From UBA3263 sp964528425 (GTDB lineage: Bacteria > Bacteroidota > Bacteroidia > Bacteroidales > Muribaculaceae), in contig CAZGTD010000008.1 in NCBI GenBank assembly GCA_964528425.1, positions 1 through 64,000 of the forward strand: 64,000 nt of DNA. The letters run 5' to 3'. A program made the translations under genes and the position numbers. This document shows positions 51,192 through 58,562 of the stretch, piece after piece. The notes under the pieces were generated by a model, which saw only the letters and a list, made by a program, of their open reading frames with translations, was not told the origin of the DNA and searched no databases. The number at the start of each line of letters is the position of its first letter. Position 1 is the first letter of the stretch.

Positions 51192-53906
51192 TTAGTCCTC
51201 TATCGCTGCTTGGGCCGCTGCTACGCGGGCAATGGGCACGCGGAAGGGCGAGCAGCTAACATAGTTCATGCCGAGTTTGGCGCAGAACTTAACGGAGCTG
51301 GGTTCGCCGCCATGTTCGCCGCAGATACCTACCTTGAGGTCTTCACGGGTTGCACGGCCTTTCTTAACGCCCATTTCTACGAGCTGGCCAACGCCTTCCT
51401 GGTCGAGAACTTCGAAGGGGTCAACCTTGATGATGCCATGTTCCTTGTAGAACTTGAGGAACTTGGGAGCGTCGTCGCGGCTGAAGCCGAAGGTCATCTG
51501 GGTGAGGTCGTTGGTGCCGAACGAGAAGAATTCGGCAACGCTGGCGATTTCGTTGGCGGTCAGAGCGGCGCGGGGAACTTCAATCATGGTACCAACCAGG
51601 AAGGGAATCGAAGCACCCTTTTCGGCGAACACCTTAGCGGCGGTTTCGCGGATAACGGCGTTCTGGTTCTGGAGTTCCTTGAGCGAGCCTACCAGCGGAA
51701 TCATGATTTCGGGCTTAACGTCGATGCCGCGGGCCTTGCAAGCGAGGGCAGCTTCGATGATAGCGCGGGTCTGCATTTCGGTGATTTCGGGATAGGTGAT
51801 GCCCAGACGGCAGCCGCGGTGGCCGAGCATGGGGTTGAACTCTTCGAGGGAGTCAACTTTAGCCTTAACCTCTTCGAGGGTGAGGCCCATCTTTTCGGCG
51901 AGTTCTTTCTGGGTTGCGGTCTGATGAGGCACGAATTCGTGCAACGGCGGGTCGAGCAGACGGATGGTCACGCCGTAGCCGTCCATGGCTTCGAAGATGC
52001 CTTCAAAGTCGCCGCGCTGCATGGGCAGGAGCTTGGCAAGAGCGGCTTTGCGGCCTTCAACGTCGCCGGCGAGAATCATTTCGCGAACGGCGTCGATGCG
52101 GTGGCCTTCGAAGAACATGTGTTCGGTGCGGCAGAGGCCAATGCCCTGAGCGCCGAAGTGGCGAGCCTGCTTGGCGTCGCGGGGCGAGTCGGCGTTGGTG
52201 CGGACGAGGGTTTTGGTGAACTTGGATGCAAGGTTCATGATTGCGCCGAAGTCGCCGTCGAGTTCGGGTTCGGTAGTGGGAACCTGACCGTCGTAAACAT
52301 CGCCGGTTGAACCGTTGAGCGAAATCCAGTCGCCTTCCTTATAGGTTTTTCCACCCATGGTAACGGTTTTGGCTTCGTAGTCAACAACGATTTCACCGGC
52401 ACCGGAAACGCAGCATTTACCCATGCCGCGGGCAACTACGGCTGCGTGTGAGGTCATGCCGCCGCGCATTGTCAGGATACCCTGGGCAACGGCCATACCG
52501 CGCAGGTCTTCGGGCGAGGTTTCAATGCGGACCAGAACCACTTTCTTTTTCTTTTCGGCCCATGCTTCGGCGTCGTCGGCAAAGAAGACTACCTGGCCGG
52601 TAGCGGCACCGGGCGATGCGGGCAGACCTTTGGCAACTACTTTGGCATGCTTGAGCGATGCTTTGTCGAACACGGGGTGCAGAAGTTCGTCGAGCTTCTG
52701 GGGTTCCATGCGCAGAAGGGCGGTTTTTTCGTCGATTTCGCCGGCGCGCAGAAGATCCATGGCAATTTTCACCATAGCTGCACCGGTGCGCTTGCCGTTA
52801 CGGGTCTGCAGCATCCAGAGTTTGCCGTCCTGAATGGTGAATTCCATGTCCTGCATGTCTTTATAGTGGTCTTCGAGCTTGTGGGCGATGCTGATGAGTT
52901 CGGCAGCGCAGTCGGGCATCGATTCTTCGAGCGAGGGATATTTTTCGGCACGAACTTCTTCGCTGATACCCTGAAGGGCGGCCCAGCGGCGCGAGCCTTC
53001 AACGGTGATTTGCTGCGGAGTGCGGATGCCGGCAACCACGTCTTCGCCCTGGGCGTTGATGAGGTATTCGCCGTTGAAAATGTTTTCGCCGGTGGCAGCG
53101 TCGCGGCTGAAAGCAACGCCGGTTGCGGAGTTATCGCCCATGTTGCCGTAAACCATGGCCTGTACGTTAACTGCAGTGCCCCATTCTTCGGGAATCTGGT
53201 TCATGCGGCGATACAGAATTGCGCGCTCGTTCATCCAGCTGTCGAACACGGCGCAGATGCCGCCCCAGAGCTGTTCCCAGGCTGAGTCGGGGAAGTCCTT
53301 GCCGGTGTGTTCCTTAACGGCAGCCTTAAATTCTTTAACCAGGGTTTTCAGGTCGTCAACGCTAAGTTCGGTATCGAGTTTAACGCCTTTGGCTTCCTTA
53401 ACCTTATCCATGATGGCCTCGAAGGGATCGATATCGGTTTTGGATTTGGGTTTCATGCCAAGCACAACGTCGCCATACATCTGAACGAAGCGACGGTATG
53501 AGTCCCAGGCAAAGCGGGGATTACCGCTCTTTTCAGCCAGCGAGGCAACGGTGGCGTCGTTCATGCCCAGGTTGAGCACGGTGTCCATCATGCCGGGCAT
53601 CGAAGCGCGGGCGCCGGAACGAACGGAAACGAGCAGGGGATTCGAGGGGTCGTTGAATTTGCGGCCGGTGAGCTCCTCAACGTGAGCAATGGCTTTTTCA
53701 ACGTCTTTTTGAATGCGCTTAACAACTTCGTCGCGGCCATACTGGGTGTATTCGGTGCAGACTTCGGTTGTGATTGTGAAACCGGGGGGCACGGGCATGC
53801 CCAGGAGGTTCATTTCGGCGAGGTTAGCGCCCTTACCGCCCAGTAGGTTACGGTCGTTGGCGTTACCTTCGGCTTTGCCGTTGCCGAATGTATAGACTCT
53901 CTTCAT
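51192..53906 (-). CDS. ppdK: Pyruvate, phosphate dikinase
   Basis: A 904-aa cytosolic enzyme interconverting pyruvate, ATP and phosphate with PEP, AMP and pyrophosphate. The N-terminal ATP-grasp domain starts with NLLGGKGANLAEMNLLG; the swivelling phosphohistidine is in RGGMTSHAAVVARGMG (~455); the C-terminal PEP/pyruvate barrel ends with GICGEHGGEPSS including the catalytic cysteine. ATG at 53906 is chosen since VYTFGNGKAEG is the conserved start; an upstream open extension of 39 codons covers the promoter. It probably serves pyrophosphate-linked glycolysis or gluconeogenesis. Confidence 0.96.
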   Translation of the reverse strand: MKRVYTFGNGKAEGNANDRNLLGGKGANLAEMNLLGMPVPPGFTITTEVCTEYTQYGRDEVVKRIQKDVEKAIAHVEELTGRKFNDPSNPLLVSVRSGARASMPGMMDTVLNLGMNDATVASLAEKSGNPRFAWDSYRRFVQMYGDVVLGMKPKSKTDIDPFEAIMDKVKEAKGVKLDTELSVDDLKTLVKEFKAAVKEHTGKDFPDSAWEQLWGGICAVFDSWMNERAILYRRMNQIPEEWGTAVNVQAMVYGNMGDNSATGVAFSRDAATGENIFNGEYLINAQGEDVVAGIRTPQQITVEGSRRWAALQGISEEVRAEKYPSLEESMPDCAAELISIAHKLEDHYKDMQDMEFTIQDGKLWMLQTRNGKRTGAAMVKIAMDLLRAGEIDEKTALLRMEPQKLDELLHPVFDKASLKHAKVVAKGLPASPGAATGQVVFFADDAEAWAEKKKKVVLVRIETSPEDLRGMAVAQGILTMRGGMTSHAAVVARGMGKCCVSGAGEIVVDYEAKTVTMGGKTYKEGDWISLNGSTGDVYDGQVPTTEPELDGDFGAIMNLASKFTKTLVRTNADSPRDAKQARHFGAQGIGLCRTEHMFFEGHRIDAVREMILAGDVEGRKAALAKLLPMQRGDFEGIFEAMDGYGVTIRLLDPPLHEFVPHQTATQKELAEKMGLTLEEVKAKVDSLEEFNPMLGHRGCRLGITYPEITEMQTRAIIEAALACKARGIDVKPEIMIPLVGSLKELQNQNAVIRETAAKVFAEKGASIPFLVGTMIEVPRAALTANEIASVAEFFSFGTNDLTQMTFGFSRDDAPKFLKFYKEHGIIKVDPFEVLDQEGVGQLVEMGVKKGRATREDLKVGICGEHGGEPSSVKFCAKLGMNYVSCSPFRVPIARVAAAQAAIED

Positions 53907-53955
53907 AGGTCTTGAATGGTTATAGTTTTTGGTTAATGTAGTTAGAATTATTTGG

Positions 53956-53963
53956 CAAAGATA
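53956..53963 (-). promoter_or_regulatory. Probable -7 box of ppdK
   Basis: TATCTTTG on the minus strand, 49 nt before the ppdK ATG, matches TAnnTTTG exactly. No good TTTG/TTGG lies at the expected 19-20 nt upstream, where a 32-bp AT-rich repeat is found instead, so the promoter is only half supported. Confidence 0.5.
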
Positions 53964-53970
53964 CGAAAAT

Positions 53971-54002
53971 AATTTTGAATTTGGAATTTTGAATGTTGAA
54001 TT
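53971..54002. repeat. 32-bp inverted repeat, left copy
   Basis: An AT-rich 32-mer, starting AATTTTGAATTTGGAATT, that matches the reverse complement of 55636-55667 at 30 of 32 positions. With that copy it brackets the AAA/DUF4143 gene and its promoter region. Confidence 0.75.
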
Positions 54003-54067
54003 TTTTGCATGGGCAGCGCGCAACCCACCCTTTCTGTTAAGGAAGTTTACTTTCTATGGGCGCCACC

Positions 54068-55414
54068 TCAGAGCAGCCCATCAATATCGGGCTTGTAAAT
54101 CCCGGGATCTGAGCCGTCGGGTTGAATATACATCGACATATAGATCGGCACATAAATTATTTTGCCGACAACCTCCACATTGCCGTTACACAAAACCAAA
54201 GCCTCGTCAATATTATATGGCGAAGAATTTATAAGATTACTCAATGCCGAATGCCGTTGATAATCTTTTCCCGACTTAACCTCTATCGGAAGCACACGAC
54301 CGCCGATAGATACCACGAAATCTACCTCGCCGCGCTTTTTATTATTATAGTAATATGGCGCAACCTCATGAGCTACGAGCTCCTGGGCAACCACATTCTC
54401 GAAGATAGCGCCGCAATTAACATCCGAATTCCCGGTAATGATTTTCAATTGAATTCCATCGGAATATTGCGCGGCAAGCAATCCGGCATCATTCGAAAAG
54501 AGCTTAAAAAGATTACGGGTTTCGGCAAGTTTCAGCGGCGCCTTAGGCTCCTCAACATTGTAGACCGCAATGGCCACTCCGGCATCCTTAAGCCAAAGAA
54601 AACTATCCTGATAGCGATTGAACTTTGCATGCTCATTTAAGTTTTTGAGTATAAAGCGCTTATTTTTGGAGTCCAGCTCCGATGGAATCAAATCAAATAT
54701 TTCCTTAATTTTAAGTTTATCGCGTTCGGCATATTGCGATATATCCATCCGATAGAGCGCCACTATATCTTTCTGCACCTGCATTACCGATGTCAGATTA
54801 TTCGTTTCTATGTAGTTGGCCACCGCCGCGGGCATGCCCCCCACCACAGCATATAATCTGAATAGCTGCAGCATCTTTTTATGGACTATCTCGTCTACTG
54901 CAGTTCGCGAGCGCCAGCTCTCAGCAATCGACAATCTAACCCGCTCCGATACTCCAATATTAATAATGAATTCTTCAAAATCAAGAGGAAAAACCTCCCT
55001 CACCCCCATATAGCCCACGGGCTGCGATATTATGTCGTTCAACTCAACCCCGAGCAGCGAACCGCTAAGTATGTAGCGGAAACGACCGTCGTCAACCAGA
55101 AATTTTATTGCGGTAACTATGTTGTCACACCGTTGCACTTCGTCGAAAAAAATCAATGTCTCACCCGGCACCATAGGAGTAGATGTCATGGCCGATAACC
55201 GAAGCAAGATCTCATCAGCCGAAGTTATGCCACGGAAAATTTCCGCTGCCATACTATCCTCAATAAAATTGATTTCAATAAAGTTCTTAAACGACGCACC
55301 AAAGTGCCTGACCGCGTATGTCTTGCCGGTCTGCCGAGCACCCGTCAGCAGCAGGGCCTTGTCGGTAGTACGATAAAACTCCTCAATATAGTCGGATATT
55401 TTTCTATATAGCAT
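54068..55414 (-). CDS. AAA ATPase with DUF4143 (PD-(D/E)XK-like) domain, second copy
   Basis: A 448-aa protein of the same general family as 10932-12068 but longer and distant. The Walker A motif is LLLTGARQTGKTYAVRH near residue 22; Walker B is LIFFDEVQRCDNI; sensor YILSGSLLGVEL. The C-terminal domain has KKRGEVDFVV followed by VLPIEVKSGKDYQRHS, a D...ExK pattern of PD-(D/E)XK folds. It stands alone, with its own promoter decorated by tandem repeats, and is bracketed by 32-bp inverted repeats. Cellular role unknown; such genes are patchily distributed and often multi-copy. Confidence 0.85.
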   Translation of the reverse strand: MLYRKISDYIEEFYRTTDKALLLTGARQTGKTYAVRHFGASFKNFIEINFIEDSMAAEIFRGITSADEILLRLSAMTSTPMVPGETLIFFDEVQRCDNIVTAIKFLVDDGRFRYILSGSLLGVELNDIISQPVGYMGVREVFPLDFEEFIINIGVSERVRLSIAESWRSRTAVDEIVHKKMLQLFRLYAVVGGMPAAVANYIETNNLTSVMQVQKDIVALYRMDISQYAERDKLKIKEIFDLIPSELDSKNKRFILKNLNEHAKFNRYQDSFLWLKDAGVAIAVYNVEEPKAPLKLAETRNLFKLFSNDAGLLAAQYSDGIQLKIITGNSDVNCGAIFENVVAQELVAHEVAPYYYNNKKRGEVDFVVSIGGRVLPIEVKSGKDYQRHSALSNLINSSPYNIDEALVLCNGNVEVVGKIIYVPIYMSMYIQPDGSDPGIYKPDIDGLL

Positions 55415-55474
55415 AAGCCGTTGAATTTAAGTCTATTATACAGCCACTATAAAATGAATGCCGTTTTTCCAGCG

Positions 55475-55505
55475 CAAAAATAAGTATTTTTGCCCGCTTT
55501 TCCAA
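55475..55505 (-). promoter_or_regulatory. Promoter of the second AAA/DUF4143 gene
   Basis: On the minus strand TTGG (55502-55505) and TATTTTTG (55475-55482) are 19 nt apart, about 60 nt before the ATG. The spacer consists largely of one copy of the tandem repeat at 55487-55538. Confidence 0.7.
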
Positions 55506-55538
55506 CTAAATTTCAGAGTTTTTTGCCCGCTTTTCCAA
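55487..55538. repeat. Tandem repeats over the DUF4143 gene promoter
   Basis: TTTTTGCCCGCTTTTCCAA occurs exactly at 55487-55505 and 55520-55538, a 33-bp period. A weaker third unit (TGCCGTTTTTCCA) starts near 55459. One copy occupies the promoter -33 box and spacer, so the repeats could be operator sites. Confidence 0.75.
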
Positions 55539-55635
55539 TTAGACAGAAAAATATGGCGAAGATAGGGTCCGCCGTCGCGCGTGCGTCGGTGTTGTGTTGG
55601 CGAGCCGCCCACACCCCTTTTATCTATACCACCCC

Positions 55636-55667
55636 AATTCAAAATTCAACATTCCAAATTCAAAATT
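55636..55667. repeat. 32-bp inverted repeat, right copy
   Basis: AT-rich 32-mer starting AATTCAAAATTCAACATTCC; inverted partner at 53971-54002 with two mismatches. Its unit structure (AATTCAAAATT) is low-complexity, and similar sequence may be dispersed in the genome. Confidence 0.75.
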
Positions 55668-55670
55668 AAA

Positions 55671-55692
55671 AAATCCCGCCGAAGCGGGATTT
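55671..55692 (-). terminator. Rho-independent terminator of the LRR operon
   Basis: On the minus strand a 9-bp stem AAATCCCGC/GCGGGATTT is closed by a TTCG tetraloop and followed by TTTTAATTTTG. It lies 15 nt after the stop of the last LRR gene. This is a textbook intrinsic terminator. Confidence 0.9.
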
Positions 55693-55706
55693 TCAGTGTG
55701 TGTTTC

Positions 55707-58550
55707 TTAGATTGCGTGTTTGGTGGTGCGGGAACCCTGGCGCACTATATAAACACCGTGGGGCAGCCCTTCGAGCGAGTCGCCGACCTTAACCCCCCGC
55801 AGGTTATAAACCGCTATGTTACCATTAGTAATCGTCGCGAGTTCCGTTATTGACGACATCTTAACAATAGTCAAAGTACCTATAGCATTCGCAGGTAAGA
55901 CTACTTGCCCGTTAACGACATCATCGGTAATGTCAGTATCGTTATACATCACTTTTTCATAGTCTTTGCCAACTTCACCAAAAATAAAGAAGCGATTGCC
56001 TTTTTGACTCTTGCGGTCTGACGACTGAATTGTTGCTCCGTTGAAAACTTTTGCAAAATGCTTGCCGCCAAGAAGGCCTATATACTCATCCTTTGCGGCC
56101 TCAATGCGGCGGGCGCGCACATTATCCGGTTCATCGGAGAATGAGCTATTCTCAATTTGCTCTTTTTCAAGTTCTTCATCTTGTACCATTTCTTCATAGT
56201 CTTCTTCGGGCACAACTGTCACATCTACATTGTCAGGCACTTCCACATCTAATGCAAACTCAAAATTACCGAATTTGCCCCAGCCCGGGGCATTAAGATA
56301 TGATAAGAAAGCATCGGCAGGTACAGTCAGAGTAGATTTTTGAGTCATGATTCCTTCAAAGGTATCATTCTCGGTTGATGGCGCATTCATCGCGGCGCAA
56401 GAAAGGAAGCGAAGTCTCGGGCAATTTGCAAAAACCTTTTCGCCCAAACTTTGGGTTGATGCCGGCAGACTTGCGCTGATAATTTCTGAACATTGTTCAA
56501 ACAGTCCGGTGCCGATAATTTGGATACCCTCACCGACACAAATAGCTTTTATTGGCGAACCAGAGAAAGTTGCTTCACCTATATTCTTGATGGATCCGGG
56601 CAGTGTAATAGAGCGTAATCCTGTTTGAGCGAAATCGTTCACCCCGAGCGCAGTCAAAGTATTAGGCAACAATACATTACGCAGATTCCCGCAATTATAA
56701 AATGAGCTACTGAGTGAAGACACTTTGGTCCTACTAAAATCAGCAAACTCCATAAGCCTACAATAAGAGAACGGACTTTGTATGCTACCCGACAAGTTAG
56801 GGCCGGCGGTAATGCTCCGTAATGAAACGCAATAATTAAACGCAAAGTCACCCAAAACCTCAAGGGCAACAGGCAGTTCTGTAATATTCAAGGAGCTACA
56901 GTCTTCAAAAGCTCTTTCACCAATATTACGAAGTGCTTCGGGAAGTTTGGTTATACATAACGCCCTGCAACCTTGAAAAGCCCGTGGCCCTATAATTTCT
57001 ATTGATTCGGGAAGAAGCATTTCGGTGAGCAAAGTATTGTTTTTGAAACACCCTTCCGGAATTTCCGTAAGGTTAGTTGTATTATGAATGTCAAGTTGCG
57101 TCAAACTGAACATATTTTGACTGATAACAGTTAAATCAGCTTGAGTCATCGGTCCGGAAACCTTCAGCGATGTTACGCGTGAGGGCAAAATTCCGGATGC
57201 GACATAAATTGCTGCGCCAAGCCCCATAGTGCCGTTTAGAGTAATATCTACCTGGCTTTTACTCTCTTCGACAAGATTAAACTCCTTCCATTTAGGATGA
57301 TGTGAATATAGTTCCAACCCTCCGTCAGGGATAATAACTGTTATATTTTGAGCCTGAGTTTCTGTAAGGATGAATTTATGGTTAAAACTTGGGGGAGTTG
57401 ATGCATGTACGCGAATCAAACGTAGGTTATCAGACTTGAATGCGTCTGGAGCAATAGTCTTTATTCCGCTACCAATCTCAATGCTTGTTATTAAATTAAA
57501 AGTATTGTCTGCTATGTATGATATTTTATCACCAATTGTCAGAGATGGAATCTTGGTATCAGCAAATGCATCCTCTCCAATTGAAGAAACTGTTGAAGGA
57601 AGAAATATTGGAGACGTTCCTAAAAGTGCATTCCCACCCATAGACTTAAATGCACAATTTCCAATTGTTTCCAAGCCCTCCGGCAAGGAAAGAGATGTTA
57701 GATTATAACAATCGCTAAAAGCATATTCGGGTATAACCCTAAGATTCACACATTTGCTAAAATCTGCCCTGAATGCCGGAACCGGCGAGAAAGCGCGCTC
57801 CCCAATTTCGATAAGGGAAGAGGGCAGCTCAATTGACTCAAGACCGCCGCGATAATCACTTACACCGGATGATTGCCCACTAAATGCGGCTCGACCTATT
57901 GATTCAAGCCCCTCGGGAAAATATAGATTAGTTAATGAAAAAGTTTGAAAGAATGCAGAGTCGCCAATACTTTTTATTGAAAGTGGAAGAAAAACTTCTT
58001 CAAGCTCCTTATCTTCATAAAAAGTCTTGTCTTTAATCTCAGTAATTGCAGACTTCTGCATTACTATGCGACGGAGGGTCTGCATCTGTGCAAAAGCCTC
58101 TCTTCCAAGCTTAGAAAGGGATTCAGGCAGGACAACACTTTCGATTGCATCCGCCCCCTTAAAGCAATAGTCACCAATAGTTTCAAGCCCCTCCGGCAGT
58201 TCAGGGATACTAACATTGGTGCAATATGAGAATGCACTCGCGCCGATGTCGGTAAGAGTTGACGGAAGTTTTATAAAATATAGCTTTGAATTATTATAGA
58301 AAGCTCTATCATTGATCTGAACGACAGTAAAAACCTTATCTTCTACTGTTACTGTCGATGGACAAATGCAATAAAAGTAATCTTCTGTATTATCCGTAGT
58401 ACCGGCAACACCCACGGTCAATGCCTCCGAATCAAGAATCTCGTATCTCAGATTATCAACCTCAAAAATATTCCCCGTTCCTGAAGTATAAGCAGCGTTC
58501 AGGGTAAAAACGGATAAAGAAATAAGAGATGTTAGGATTGATTTTTTCAT
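55707..58550 (-). CDS. BspA-like leucine-rich repeat surface protein, copy 2
   Basis: A 947-aa exported protein with signal peptide (KKSILTSLISLSVFTLNA). Most of it is BspA/LRR_5-type repeats with units like LPEGLETIGDYCFKG, in two arrays separated by a short non-repeat segment (~410-470). An acidic helical region follows (EEDYEEMVQDEELEKEQIEN), then a conserved block GKHFAKVF...GNRFFIFGEVGKDYEKVMYN, and a short C-terminal sorting-like domain (AVYNLRGVKVGDSLEGLPHG). ATG at 58550 is preferred over an upstream TTG. It is a paralogue of the preceding gene, 12 nt away, and ends before a clear terminator. BspA-type proteins may bind host matrix or other bacteria; the ligand is unknown. Confidence 0.85.
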   Translation of the reverse strand: MKKSILTSLISLSVFTLNAAYTSGTGNIFEVDNLRYEILDSEALTVGVAGTTDNTEDYFYCICPSTVTVEDKVFTVVQINDRAFYNNSKLYFIKLPSTLTDIGASAFSYCTNVSIPELPEGLETIGDYCFKGADAIESVVLPESLSKLGREAFAQMQTLRRIVMQKSAITEIKDKTFYEDKELEEVFLPLSIKSIGDSAFFQTFSLTNLYFPEGLESIGRAAFSGQSSGVSDYRGGLESIELPSSLIEIGERAFSPVPAFRADFSKCVNLRVIPEYAFSDCYNLTSLSLPEGLETIGNCAFKSMGGNALLGTSPIFLPSTVSSIGEDAFADTKIPSLTIGDKISYIADNTFNLITSIEIGSGIKTIAPDAFKSDNLRLIRVHASTPPSFNHKFILTETQAQNITVIIPDGGLELYSHHPKWKEFNLVEESKSQVDITLNGTMGLGAAIYVASGILPSRVTSLKVSGPMTQADLTVISQNMFSLTQLDIHNTTNLTEIPEGCFKNNTLLTEMLLPESIEIIGPRAFQGCRALCITKLPEALRNIGERAFEDCSSLNITELPVALEVLGDFAFNYCVSLRSITAGPNLSGSIQSPFSYCRLMEFADFSRTKVSSLSSSFYNCGNLRNVLLPNTLTALGVNDFAQTGLRSITLPGSIKNIGEATFSGSPIKAICVGEGIQIIGTGLFEQCSEIISASLPASTQSLGEKVFANCPRLRFLSCAAMNAPSTENDTFEGIMTQKSTLTVPADAFLSYLNAPGWGKFGNFEFALDVEVPDNVDVTVVPEEDYEEMVQDEELEKEQIENSSFSDEPDNVRARRIEAAKDEYIGLLGGKHFAKVFNGATIQSSDRKSQKGNRFFIFGEVGKDYEKVMYNDTDITDDVVNGQVVLPANAIGTLTIVKMSSITELATITNGNIAVYNLRGVKVGDSLEGLPHGVYIVRQGSRTTKHAI

Positions 58551-58562
58551 TGTGTAGTGCAA

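Larger units (their letters stand above)
55415..55706. other. 292-bp repeat-rich intergenic region
   Basis: From left to right it holds the promoter of the DUF4143 gene, three imperfect ~32-bp-period repeats, a GC-rich segment (about 55559-55617), the right 32-bp inverted repeat, and the terminator of the LRR operon. A 68-codon minus-strand frame (55436-55642) is open only because the repeats keep phase; it is not accepted as a gene. Confidence 0.6.

Noticed and set aside
51210..52310. 366-codon frame antisense to ppdK
   Set aside because: Shadow of a GC-rich, strongly codon-biased gene; no recognisable domains.
53907..54023. 39-residue N-terminal extension of ppdK
   Set aside because: It covers the -7 box and part of an AT-rich repeat; the family N-terminus starts at the ATG at 53906.
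55436..55642. 68-codon minus-strand frame with repeated WKSGQK motif
   Set aside because: The peptide repeats are the translation of promoter-associated DNA repeats; the frame covers a promoter and shows no other coding sign.
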